Source of the DNA: Azohydromonas australica DSM 1124
Lineage (GTDB): Bacteria; Pseudomonadota; Gammaproteobacteria; Burkholderiales; Burkholderiaceae_C
Assembly (NCBI RefSeq): GCF_000430725.1
Contig: NZ_KE387216.1
Location: 88,774-152,773 of the forward strand
Reading direction: 5' to 3'
DNA: 64,000 bases
The notes under the pieces are model-generated. The model was given only the letters and a program-made list of their open reading frames with translations, searched no databases and was not told the origin of the DNA. Below, piece after piece: positions 1 through 7,720 of this stretch; positions within the stretch are counted from its first letter, which is position 1; each line of letters starts with the position of its first letter. The translations under genes and the position numbers were made by a program.

Positions 1-183
1 CACCCTGAAGCGCCGGCACAGCCCTGAGAAATCGCTGCCGGCGCTTTCCAGCAGCGCCAGCAGCAGGTGTTCGATGTCCACCTCGTGGTGGCCGCGGGCC
101 ATGGCGATGGCGGCCGCGCGGGCCGCCGCGTGGCGGCAGGTGTCGTTGAGCTTGGAAACGAGCTGATTGAGGCGGTGGCTCAT
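1..183 (-). CDS. tssH: Type VI secretion ATPase TssH/ClpV, N-terminal part (runs off the left edge)
   Basis: Only the first 61 codons are present; the gene continues beyond base 1. The protein begins MSHRLNQLVSKLND and continues with RHAAARAAAIAMARGHHEVDIEHLLLALL (residues 17-45, quoted only to show the Clp-N repeat). That is the N-terminal substrate-binding domain of ClpV, where HHEVDIEHLL is typical. ClpV is the cytosolic AAA+ unfoldase that disassembles the contracted TssB/TssC sheath. The gene lies 33 bp downstream of a tssG remnant in the same direction, which matches the usual tssG-tssH order. The ATPase domains cannot be checked, so whether the gene is intact is unknown. Confidence 0.85.
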   Translation of the reverse strand, partial: MSHRLNQLVSKLNDTCRHAAARAAAIAMARGHHEVDIEHLLLALLESAGSDFSGLCRRFRV

Positions 184-216
184 GGCTTCTTTCTGAAGCC
201 GCGGCGGGCACCACGC

Positions 217-470
217 TCAGGTAGCCGTGGCGTGCAGGTCGTAGACCGCTTCTTCCCGCTCGCGGGGACTGGGGCTGGAAAGTAAGAAAGTGTTCCAACC
301 GAGCCGGGCAGGGAAGCCCGTGTTCCCGCGGTTCAGTGGTGTGGGTACCACTGCGTCGCTGCGCAAGCGCAGGTGCACCTCGTATTCCAGGCTCACGCCG
401 CTGGCCAGCGTCAGCAGCTCCCGCAGCGCCAGCGCGCCGCTCTGGCCGGGCAGGAAGCGCTGAGCTGTCC
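217..470 (-). pseudogene. tssG: 3' remnant of tssG (T6SS baseplate protein)
   Basis: About 84 codons encode what looks like the C-terminus of TssG/ImpH: a QRFLPG segment, an ALRELLTL helix, a VHLRLRSD strand and the ending ARLGWNTFLLSSPSPREREE. TssG is a baseplate wedge subunit normally about 300-350 residues long. Here the homology stops around base 460-470, exactly where the opposed tssL gene starts, and the rest of tssG is absent. The frame stays open to 513, but those codons are antisense to tssL. I infer a deletion or rearrangement that joined the tail of a tssG-tssH unit to tssL. Confidence that it is TssG-derived is moderate; that it cannot be full length is certain. Confidence 0.6.
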
Positions 471-1277
471 ATGAAAGACATGCCCGTGCCTTCACTGTTG
501 ACGGCGGGGCCAAAGGGAATGGCGCTCCAACGCCCGGTGCTGCCTGCTGCCGTGACCGGTGAGCCGCGCAGCCTGCTGGACCTGATGCATCCCGGCTTCT
601 ACATGCTGTTGCTGCTGCGCAATGGCCACGCGCCTGCGGATGCCTCCGCTTTCCGCCACCAGGTCTGCCAGCTCCTGGAAGGCATCGAGCGCAATGCGCG
701 GGAGTTGCAGATCGCCGCTGGTGACGTGTCCGAGGCCCGGTTCGCTTTCTGTGCTTTGCTGGATGAGGTGGTGCTGAACTCGAAGCTGCCGCTCCGCGGC
801 GAGTGGGAGTGCAGGCCGCTGCAGCTGGAACTGTTCGGCAAGCACATGGCCGGCGAACGCTTCTTCGACAAGCTGGAGCTGTTGCGGCGCGAGGGCGTGG
901 CGCGCCTGGGCGTGCTGGAGGTGTTTCACCTGTGCTTGTTGCTGGGCTTCCTGGGGCGCTACGCCCTTGAAGGGCGCGAGAAGCTGGACTACCTCACGGC
1001 CCGCCTGGGCGACGAGATTGCACAACTGCAGGGGCGGCGCACGGCTTTCGCCCCGCACTGGGCCGCACCGGATCGGGTGGTCCACAAACTGCGTGGCGAG
1101 CTGCCGCTGTGGGCCATGGCGGTGGTGTTCGGGGGCTTGGCGCTGGCCGCCTTCGTTGCAATGCGCTTGCAGTTGGACCGCAGCACCGAACGCGACTTGG
1201 CTCCCTACAGTGACGTCGTGAAGCTGGCGCCTCAAGCCGCGCACGTGACGATCACCTGGCCTTTATGGCGCATTTGA
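471..1277 (+). CDS. tssL: Type VI secretion inner-membrane protein TssL (DotU/IcmH short form)
   Basis: The 268-residue protein matches the DotU/TssL family: a LLDLMHPGFYMLLLLRNG segment near the start, the ARFAFCALLDEVVLNS motif in the middle (family consensus YALCALLDE-V), a LGFLGRYALEG segment, and one C-terminal membrane helix (about residues 215-238). TssL forms the T6SS membrane complex with TssM and TssJ. I chose the ATG at 471 because DotU homology begins just after it; the frame is open upstream only as antisense to the tssG remnant. No tssM or tssK follows and the next gene is an opposed sugar enzyme, so this tssL is cut off from its usual partners within the window. Confidence 0.88.
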   Translation: MKDMPVPSLLTAGPKGMALQRPVLPAAVTGEPRSLLDLMHPGFYMLLLLRNGHAPADASAFRHQVCQLLEGIERNARELQIAAGDVSEARFAFCALLDEVVLNSKLPLRGEWECRPLQLELFGKHMAGERFFDKLELLRREGVARLGVLEVFHLCLLLGFLGRYALEGREKLDYLTARLGDEIAQLQGRRTAFAPHWAAPDRVVHKLRGELPLWAMAVVFGGLALAAFVAMRLQLDRSTERDLAPYSDVVKLAPQAAHVTITWPLWRI

Positions 1278-1350
1278 TGCAAAGGGCCGCTTGAGTGAAG
1301 CGGGGCCACTCGATATCGACGCTGCAGACGGGCCGGTCAACAGGCAACAA

Positions 1351-1392
1351 AAGTTAAGAGAAAGCCCGCCGGGGCGGGGGCCGCGGCGGGCT
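1351..1392 (-). terminator. Rho-independent terminator of the surface-sugar operon
   Basis: Reading the minus strand, a 9-bp GC-rich stem (AGCCCGCCG at 1392-1384 paired with CGGCGGGCT at 1371-1363) encloses a 12-nt loop and is followed by the pyrimidine tract TTCTCTTAACTT. It lies about 55 bp after the stop codon of the last operon gene. The T-run is interrupted, so termination may be partial. Confidence 0.55.
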
Positions 1393-1446
1393 GAGATGAA
1401 GCCGTGAACTGGGCGGTGCTCGGCAGCCCGGCACCCTTGGCTGGAT

Positions 1447-2103
1447 CTACGCCCTCAGCAACCGGGCCGGGTTGCCGGCGATGCAGGCACCGCCGCCCAC
1501 GCTGCGGATGACGTTGCTGCCCAAGCCGATCAGCGTTCCGTCGCCGATCTCCACGCCGTTCATGATGCTGGTGCCGCTTCCGACGTAGCAGTTCTCGCCC
1601 AGCATGACGCTGCCCGCGATGGTCACGTTCGAGCCGATGAGGCTCCAGCTTCCGATGTGCGCGTCGTGGTGGATCACGGTGTTGGGCAGCACGCACACGT
1701 GGTCGCCGATGACGGCGTTGCTGGTGATCACCACGCCGGCCATGATCAGAACGTTACGACCGATCGTGGCCAGCGGTGACACGCGCGCGCTGGGGTGGAT
1801 GACGCGGGCGAAGCGGCTGCTCGGCAGTCCCAGCGCCTCCACGATCGAGCGGCGCGAGCGGTACGACGTCGGACTGCCCGGCACTGCCAGCACCTGCGCC
1901 TCGGGCCAGCGCTGCAGGGCTTCGCGACCCGTCACGAGGCAGCCGTGGCGGTCAACGCCTTGCTTGCCCGGCGTATCGTCCATGAAGCCGACAAGGCGAT
2001 ACGCCTGGCCCAGGCAATCCAGCGCCTCAAGCCCGTTGCCGTTGTACGGGAAGATGAGCAGGGGTTGCGCCGTTGACGGTGCAACCTGGTCAGCACCGCT
2101 CAT
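1447..2103 (-). CDS. PglD/NeuD-family sugar O/N-acyltransferase
   Basis: The 218-residue protein has an N-terminal small Rossmann-like half (LLIFPYNGNGLEALD at 15-29, where the family binds the nucleotide sugar) and a C-terminal left-handed beta-helix of hexapeptide repeats from about 105. The HHDAHIG motif at 145-151 supplies the catalytic-base histidine of PglD and NeuD. These enzymes transfer an acetyl or related group from acyl-CoA to an amino-sugar nucleotide or sialic acid. It is the last gene of a four-gene minus-strand operon that also holds an aminotransferase and a second acyltransferase, so it probably decorates a surface polysaccharide precursor. The exact substrate cannot be read from sequence. 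Confidence 0.8.
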   Translation of the reverse strand: MSGADQVAPSTAQPLLIFPYNGNGLEALDCLGQAYRLVGFMDDTPGKQGVDRHGCLVTGREALQRWPEAQVLAVPGSPTSYRSRRSIVEALGLPSSRFARVIHPSARVSPLATIGRNVLIMAGVVITSNAVIGDHVCVLPNTVIHHDAHIGSWSLIGSNVTIAGSVMLGENCYVGSGTSIMNGVEIGDGTLIGLGSNVIRSVGGGACIAGNPARLLRA

Positions 2104-2112
2104 CGTCCTGCC

Positions 2113-3252
2113 TCAGGCGACGCCCACCGGGCTTGCTTCCGACATGGCTGGGACTGGCATGGCCAGTTCCTGCACCGCCTGTGCTACGCGCTCACACTGC
2201 TCAGCCGTCAGTTCGGGGAACATCGGCAGCGACAACACTTCGTTGGCTGCTCGTTCCGCATGCGGGAACTGCCCGGCCTGATAGCCCAGGTCGGCGAAAG
2301 CAGGCAGCAGGTGTACTGGCGTGGGGTAGTGAATGCCGGTCTGGATGCCCTGCGCCAGCAGCGCGTCCTGCCAGGCTTGGCGGTTCTGCGTTCGGATGGC
2401 GTAGAGGTGATAGACGTGGCGCACGTCCGGACGGGCGTAGGGCGTCGGGACGCCGGTGCCGGCCAGCAGGCTGTCATAGCGGGCGGCGGCCGTGCGGCGC
2501 GCCTCGGTCCAGCCTTCCAGGTACTTCAGCTTCACCCGCAGCACGGCTCCCTGAATGCCCTCGAGGCGGAAGTTGTAGCCCTTGAGCACGTGCTGGTACT
2601 TCTTTTCCGCACCCCAGTCGCGCAGCATGCGGATGGTCCGTGTGAACTCGGGGTTGTTGGTCACCACCATGCCGCCTTCGCCGTAGGCGCCCAGATTTTT
2701 TCCCGGGTAGAAGCTGAAGCAGCCCATGTGGCCCATGCTGCCGGCGCGGCGGCCCTTGTACTCGGCGCCATGGGCTTGGCAGGCGTCCTCGATCACGACC
2801 AAGTTGTGCTTGCGCGCAATTTCCAGGATCGGATCCATGTCCGCTGTCTGGCCATACAGGTGTACCGGAATGATGGCCTTGGTCTTCTCGGTGATGGCGG
2901 CCTCGAGGGCGTTCACGTCCATCGTGAAAGTCTTGGGATCGATATCGACGAACACTGGCGTGGCGCCCGTGTAGTCGATGGCCGATACCGTGGCGACGAA
3001 GGTGAAGGGCACGGTAATTACTTCGTCGCCTTTGCCCACGCCTGCAGCCAGCAGTGCCAGATGCAGCGCACTGGTACCGGTATTGACGCCAATGCCATGC
3101 TCAACTTGGCAATAGGCGGCAAATTCCTTTTCAAAGGCAGCAACTTCACTGCCCAGCGTGAATTCGCAGCGTTCGATGACGCCCTGGATGGCGGTATTCA
3201 CCTCGTCCTTGATGGAGCGGTATTGCGCCTTGAGATCGACAAAAGGAATCAT
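2113..3252 (-). CDS. DegT/DnrJ/EryC1-family sugar aminotransferase (WbpE/WlbC-like)
   Basis: This 379-residue PLP enzyme starts MIPFVDLKAQY, typical of the WbpE/WlbC group. PLP-site features are visible: GTSALHLALLA (59-69) for phosphate binding, EDACQAHGA (155-163) with Asp156 and Gln159, and the Schiff-base lysine Lys185 in SFYPGKNLGA. The family aminates a 3-keto or 4-keto nucleotide sugar with glutamate as donor. The gene sits 5 bp downstream of a Gfo/Idh/MocA oxidoreductase, which in the UDP-diacetylated mannuronic acid pathway makes the 3-keto substrate. I took the ATG at 3252 because homology starts there and the longer frame overlaps the upstream gene. Confidence 0.9.
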   Translation of the reverse strand: MIPFVDLKAQYRSIKDEVNTAIQGVIERCEFTLGSEVAAFEKEFAAYCQVEHGIGVNTGTSALHLALLAAGVGKGDEVITVPFTFVATVSAIDYTGATPVFVDIDPKTFTMDVNALEAAITEKTKAIIPVHLYGQTADMDPILEIARKHNLVVIEDACQAHGAEYKGRRAGSMGHMGCFSFYPGKNLGAYGEGGMVVTNNPEFTRTIRMLRDWGAEKKYQHVLKGYNFRLEGIQGAVLRVKLKYLEGWTEARRTAAARYDSLLAGTGVPTPYARPDVRHVYHLYAIRTQNRQAWQDALLAQGIQTGIHYPTPVHLLPAFADLGYQAGQFPHAERAANEVLSLPMFPELTAEQCERVAQAVQELAMPVPAMSEASPVGVA

Positions 3253-3257
3253 GATTT

Positions 3258-4274
3258 TCAGCCCCTCTTCTGAATGGTGACGGTATCGCCGCGGCAGCGC
3301 ATGGAGCGATTGGCGGCTTCGATCAGTTCCACGACCCGCACGCCGAGATGACCGTCTGTCATGGGCGTGGTGCCGTTCTTGATGCAGTCGACGAAATGTT
3401 CGCTTTCGACGCGCAAGGCTTCGGAAACCGCCAGTTTGGGCGCCCACATATCGCCCGTGCGGTAGCCGATGCGCATTTCCCGGATCTGGTTTGGATCGTC
3501 GGTGAAGCTGACACCCTTGTCATAAACCTTGATTTTCTCGCTGGGTTCGAGGTCGTCGTAGGTGATCATCTTGTTGCTGCCGCCGATGAGAATCTGGCGC
3601 ACTTTTACCGGTGCCAGCCAACTCACGTTGGCGTGGGCAATGGTTCCGGAATCGTAGAACAACGTCACGTAGGCCAGATTTTCCGGCGTACCGGGGAAAT
3701 GGTTCGTGCCGCTGGCGGTGACTGCCGCCGGATGCTCGCCCAGCAGATAATCCAGGATGGAAAAATCATGTACGGCAAGATCTGAAATCACGCTGACGTC
3801 GCGCTGGAACAGACCGAGATTGACGCGTACCGAGTCGTAGTAATAGATCTTGCCCAGTTCGCCGTTGCGGATGATCTCGCCCATCTTGCGGACGGCGCCG
3901 GTGTAGATGAAGGTGTGGTCGACGATGAGCACGAGGCGGCGGCGTTCCGCTTCCTCGACCAGGCGTCGTGCCTGCACCGAGGTTTCCGTCATCGGCTTTT
4001 CCAGCCAGACATGTTTGCCGGCCTGGAGGGCAGCGAGCGCAAGCTCGTAATGGGTATTGACGGGGGTGGCGATGGCGATCGCGTCAATCGAGCTGTCGTT
4101 GAGCAGGTCGCGGTAATCAGTGGTCGTGTTGCAGGCGTGGCGCTTGCGCACCAGTTCCAGCTTGGACGAGTCGAGATCTGACACCGAAGCCACATTGAGC
4201 CCCGGCGTTTCCGCGAAATTGCGCACGAGGTTCGGACCCCAATATCCGTAACCGATGACGCCGATGTTGATCAT
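3258..4274 (-). CDS. Gfo/Idh/MocA-family NAD(P)-dependent sugar oxidoreductase (WbpB/WlbA-like)
   Basis: The 338-residue protein has an N-terminal Rossmann fold with GVIGYGYWGPN (5-15), the catalytic-site EKP motif (92-94, Lys93), and a C-terminal alpha/beta domain with DLAVHDFSILDYLLG, which carries the family histidine. In WbpB/WlbA this fold oxidises the 3-hydroxyl of UDP-N-acetylglucosaminuronate. The two flanking genes encode the next two activities of that route (amination and acetylation), which supports this role. The enzymes that would make the uronate (WbpA) and epimerise it (WbpI) are not in the window. The start at 4274 has a GAGGGA sequence just upstream. Confidence 0.85.
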   Translation of the reverse strand: MINIGVIGYGYWGPNLVRNFAETPGLNVASVSDLDSSKLELVRKRHACNTTTDYRDLLNDSSIDAIAIATPVNTHYELALAALQAGKHVWLEKPMTETSVQARRLVEEAERRRLVLIVDHTFIYTGAVRKMGEIIRNGELGKIYYYDSVRVNLGLFQRDVSVISDLAVHDFSILDYLLGEHPAAVTASGTNHFPGTPENLAYVTLFYDSGTIAHANVSWLAPVKVRQILIGGSNKMITYDDLEPSEKIKVYDKGVSFTDDPNQIREMRIGYRTGDMWAPKLAVSEALRVESEHFVDCIKNGTTPMTDGHLGVRVVELIEAANRSMRCRGDTVTIQKRG

Positions 4275-4403
4275 CTTGATTCCCTCGCTAGTAAAAACCT
4301 TGAGCCGCGGCCTCGATGACAGGTGACACCGCTCAGCCCGTCCTGCCTGAAGTGCGTTTTTTGGTTAGGTGAACCGCTGCCGAAATGAGTATTCCGGTGG
4401 AAT

Positions 4404-4889
4404 TCAGGTCTTCTTCATCTCACGGGTGTCGCCTACCACGCGCGCTGGTACGCCAGCAACGACGGCATAGGGGCGGACATCCTTAGTCACCACCGCGCCG
4501 GCACCTACCAAGGCACCTTCTCCGATCGTGACTCCTGCGACGATGGTGGCGTTGCTGCCGATGGAAGCACCGCGCTTGACGTAGGTTGGCTCGACCTTCC
4601 AATCCGCTTCGGTCTGCAGCCCGCCATCGGTATTGGTGGCACGAGGATAAAGATCGTTGGTGAACATTACACCGTGCCCGATGAATACTTCGTCGGATAT
4701 CTCAACGCCTTCACAGACGAAAGTGTGCGACGAAATTTTGCAGCGAGCTCCGATAAGAGCATTTTTCTGAATTTCGACAAATGCGCCAATTTTCGTATCG
4801 TCGCCGATGGTGCAGCCGTAGAGGTTGACCAGCGTCGGCTGGAAAATCTGCACCTTGTGGCCAAGCTTGACGTTCTCGCTGATGGGCAT
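4404..4889 (-). CDS. Left-handed beta-helix acetyltransferase (WbpD/WlbB-like)
   Basis: This 161-residue protein is almost all hexapeptide repeat (for example VNLYGCTIGDDTKIGAFVEI and GEGALVGAGAVVTKDV) and ends with the VVAGVPARVVG motif typical of the family. WbpD/WlbB acetylates the 3-amino group of a UDP-amino-uronate using acetyl-CoA. It is the first gene of the operon, followed after 129 bp by the oxidoreductase and then the aminotransferase, giving a contiguous oxidise-aminate-acetylate set. An ATG at 4916 is also in frame; I prefer 4889 (MPISENVKLG), where the family usually begins. Confidence 0.85.
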   Translation of the reverse strand: MPISENVKLGHKVQIFQPTLVNLYGCTIGDDTKIGAFVEIQKNALIGARCKISSHTFVCEGVEISDEVFIGHGVMFTNDLYPRATNTDGGLQTEADWKVEPTYVKRGASIGSNATIVAGVTIGEGALVGAGAVVTKDVRPYAVVAGVPARVVGDTREMKKT

Positions 4890-5789
4890 GGGTATTTGCC
4901 TTTGCGTGAGGCACACGCCGTCAGCAGCCTTCGGTCTCAGCGATCCGGCTGGCTGATTGCGGTATGCCGACTGAATTCACAGGACTGAAAAAATACCGAG
5001 TGTGATCGATGCAGTCGCTGTGCCCCTCGAAGTGATGTTGTTGTTCGGCGTCACCCTGGAACCGGCTTGAGCGCAATTCAATGGGACGTCTTGTGGTGGT
5101 TTCGTGCCGTGTCTGGATGAGCCTGAATCACAGCACGGGGCCATTTTGTTCCCGAAGGCGCAGCCGCTGCGAACCCGCAAACGCGGGTTTTCGCAACAAC
5201 CGCGTGCTGCCGTTTCAATATGGATACGCTGTGAATATTGTTGCTTTTTGTGTCTACGGCTCGCTGTCCATTCAAGGGTCCGGGGGTAGCTGCAGCGTCA
5301 TCTGGACAGGGGGTTATGTTTTTACCCGGATTGGTGGCATGCCCGATCCAGCGGTTGCGCTCGGAACTCGGCATGCGTCGAAAGTTGGCTGCCCGCACGA
5401 TGAAATCGCTTTGCTCTGGCCCCATGCTGTGGGCAAGGCATTACGCCGTGCGGCGTTCTTCTTGCCTTGCCGGGCATACGCGGCTCGGACGTGCCGTTAC
5501 GCTTTTCTACACTTCCGACCCCCGCTGCGCTGCATACGCACGTTGACAGTAGCAGAGGCCGCGAGCGACGAACTCGGTATAGGCAGGATCTCTGCGGCGC
5601 CTCAGCCGCCACGGTGGCTGCGCAGGCGCAGAGGGCGAAGGAACAGATGTACAGCAGCACCGCGCTGCAAGGCCGGATCCGACCACAACGGATCTACTTC
5701 TTCGCCACCTGCTTGGTCGATGTGATGGCTCCCGGGGCTGGCATGGACGCCATTGCGCTCATTCGCGCCGCCGGCATCGAGAACGTGGC
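4890..5789. other. Gene-poor stretch between the sugar operon and a transposase relic
   Basis: I see no reading frame with recognisable protein features here. Base composition is less GC-rich than the flanking genes, and the open frames have no convincing ribosome sites. A hairpin at 5172-5189 (AACCCGC, loop AAAC, GCGGGTT, then TT) is terminator-like for the plus strand. The promoter of the minus-strand sugar operon should lie in the first 100-200 bp, but no clear -35/-10 pair stands out. Confidence 0.4.
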
Positions 5790-6240
5790 AGGCGCGTCTT
5801 CAGTCGTCAGATCAAGCACGCGCAACTCATCGAGTTCTTCGCCCAGTTGCCCCTGTGCGTGGTCGGCATGGAAACCTGCTCCAGCGCGCACTACTGGGCA
5901 CGGCGGCTGCAGCAGCTGGGCCACACCGTGCGACTGATGGCCCACAGCTGGTCAAGCCGCCCTGCGTGAAGGCGAACAAGCAGTGCTGCGCACGGCGCTG
6001 CATGCCGAGTACGACCAGATAAAGGTGCACGCGCACATCAGGCACATGCAGCAGCTGCTGGGACAGTGGCATCAGACCAGCGCGCCCAGCCCGCGGCTTG
6101 AACGCATCCCGGGCAGCGGCACGCTCGCCGCCAGGCGCCCTGGTCGCTTCCATAGGGGATGGGCGCGAGTTCGCCCATGCGTGCCAGGCCAGCGCCCACT
6201 CCGCGCGGCCCGCGCGCCGGGGCGGGATTCAGGCCGCCGC
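5790..6240 (+). pseudogene. Decayed IS110-family transposase fragment
   Basis: Bases 5796-5950 translate as FSRQIKHAQLIEFF, LPLCVVGMETCSSAHYWAR and LQQLGHTVRLMA. This is the IS110 DEDD-transposase segment around the conserved E-x-C-x-x-A-H-W/Y-A. A frameshift then moves the homology (QLVKP, VKANK) into another frame at about 5942-5975. Further on, RLERIPGSGT and ALVASIGDGREF (about 6098-6170, again in different frames) match the second IS110 domain, whose consensus is IPGIGP followed by ALVATIGDGREF. At least two frameshifts and missing segments make it non-functional. The ends of the element were not identified. Confidence 0.75.
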
Positions 6241-6540
6241 CGGCTGGGCGACGCGCAGGTGCTCCACCGCGAGGCGGCCGGCGCGGTCCACCGCGCGGTC
6301 GATGGCGTCGTAAAGGTCCTTGCCCACGTCCACCACCGAGGCCACGCCGGCGTGCACCAAGCGCAGCTGGACGCGGCAGTAGCCCTCCTTCTGGCCGTGG
6401 CGGCTGCGCGTGTCGCCCAGGCGCACCTCGACGCTCTCAACCTGGTGCTCGCGCGACCGCAGCACGTAGAGCAGGCGGCGGCGTGCGTGGTCGGCCAGTG
6501 CGGCGGCACGGGCACAGGCGGCATGCACTCGGATTTCCAT
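6229..6540 (-). CDS. HPF/RaiA-family ribosome-associated protein (short form)
   Basis: The 103-residue protein beginning MEIRVHAACARAAALADHA has the layout of the hibernation-promoting-factor domain: a first strand, a long helix, strands VESVEVRLGD and CRVQLRLVHAG, then a second helix KDLYDAIDRAVDRAG close to the family's D-x-Y-x-A-I-D-x-A. HPF and RaiA bind the 30S decoding region during stationary phase or stress. There is no long C-terminal dimerisation domain, so this is the short type. The ATG at 6540 was chosen over an upstream one at 6657, which would overlap the divergent regulator. The assignment rests on pattern rather than strict motif identity. Confidence 0.65.
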   Translation of the reverse strand: MEIRVHAACARAAALADHARRRLLYVLRSREHQVESVEVRLGDTRSRHGQKEGYCRVQLRLVHAGVASVVDVGKDLYDAIDRAVDRAGRLAVEHLRVAQPAAA

Positions 6541-6655
6541 TCGGCGCTCCGGATTCCCGGGGAAGTGACGACCAGACCACTGTAGGGCGCTGATCCAATC
6601 CAAGTAAATCCGATTATTCCGGGCTTGCGTGTAGGAAAAGTCTGATGATTGGTGC

Positions 6656-7597
6656 ATGAACTACAAGCACCTCCACTACTTCCTGCAGGTGGCCGAGACC
6701 GGCAGCGTGGCCCGCGCCAGCGAGCAGCTGCACCTGACGCCCCAGACGGTCAGCGGCCAGATCCAGCTGCTGGAAGAGCGGTTGGGCAGCCCGCTGTTCG
6801 CGCGCAGCGGGCGCCGCCTGGTGCTCACCGATACCGGGCGCATGGTGCTGGACTACGCCAAGGACATCTTCGCCCTGGGCGCCGAGCTGGAAGCCTCCGT
6901 GCGCGAGCGCACCACGCACGGCCGGGCGCTGGACTTCCGCATCGGCGTGGCCGACGCCGTGCCCAAGGCCATCGCCTACCACCTGGTGGAGCCGGCCTTC
7001 GCGGTGGAGAACGTGCACCTGGTGTGCCGCGAGTGGAAGCTGGACCTGCTGCTGGCCGAGCTGGCGCTGCACAAGCTCGATCTCGTGATCGCCGACGCGC
7101 CCATCCCGTCCTCGGTGAGCGTGCGTGCCTTCAGCCATCGCCTGGGCTCCTCGACGCTGAGCTTCTTCGCCACGCCGGCGCTGCGCGAGCGTCACCCCGG
7201 CGACTTCCCGGCCTGCCTGGACGGCGCGCCGGTGCTCATGCCGGGCGAGGACTCCGCCATGGGCCAGCGCCTGCGCGCCTGGTTCCAGTCGCAGAACGTG
7301 CGCCCGCGGCTGGTGGGCGAGTTCGACGACAGCGCGCTGATCCAGGAGTTCGGGCGTCGCAGCGCCGGCTTCTTTGCCGCGCCGGGCGTGATCGCGCCCG
7401 GGATCGAGGCGCAGTTCGGCGTGCGCAGCGTGGGTGTCGCCGAGGGCGTGGAAGAAGACTTCTTCGCCATCTCGGTGGAGCGCCGCATCACGCACCCCTG
7501 CGTGGTGGCGATTACGCAGGCCGCGCGCAACGAGCTGTTCCAGATGGCGCGCAAGCCGGTGCGCGCGACCGCGCCGCGGCGCCGCCAGGCGGCCTGA
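6656..7597 (+). CDS. nhaR: LysR-family regulator, NhaR-like
   Basis: The 313-residue protein starts MNYKHLHYFLQVAETGSVARASEQLHLTPQ, the winged helix-turn-helix of the NhaR subgroup (first 60 residues). It continues with a periplasmic-binding-like effector domain containing a KLDLVIADAPIP segment and the FFATPAL stretch seen in NhaR proteins. In E. coli NhaR activates the Na+/H+ antiporter gene nhaA. No antiporter is nearby, and the adjacent genes are an HPF-like gene (divergent) and an alcohol dehydrogenase 123 bp downstream. The target is therefore unknown, and the name reflects subgroup membership only. Confidence 0.8.
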   Translation: MNYKHLHYFLQVAETGSVARASEQLHLTPQTVSGQIQLLEERLGSPLFARSGRRLVLTDTGRMVLDYAKDIFALGAELEASVRERTTHGRALDFRIGVADAVPKAIAYHLVEPAFAVENVHLVCREWKLDLLLAELALHKLDLVIADAPIPSSVSVRAFSHRLGSSTLSFFATPALRERHPGDFPACLDGAPVLMPGEDSAMGQRLRAWFQSQNVRPRLVGEFDDSALIQEFGRRSAGFFAAPGVIAPGIEAQFGVRSVGVAEGVEEDFFAISVERRITHPCVVAITQAARNELFQMARKPVRATAPRRRQAA

Positions 7598-7720
7598 GCC
7601 CGCAGGCGTCCGCCGCGGCCTGGCCCGCCAAACTGGCGCTGCCGCGCTTGCGCCAGCGCAAGTCCGGCATCCCATGTCGGCCTAGCCTGGAGGGCTTGAT
7701 CCCTTGGCCAGGAGTCCGCC

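Noticed and set aside
336..470. Longer start for tssL at 336
   Set aside because: The added 45 codons are antisense to the tssG remnant and not DotU-like; homology begins after 471.
5081..5725. 214-codon plus-strand frame before the IS110 relic
   Set aside because: Cys/Arg-rich random-looking sequence without a family match or ribosome site.
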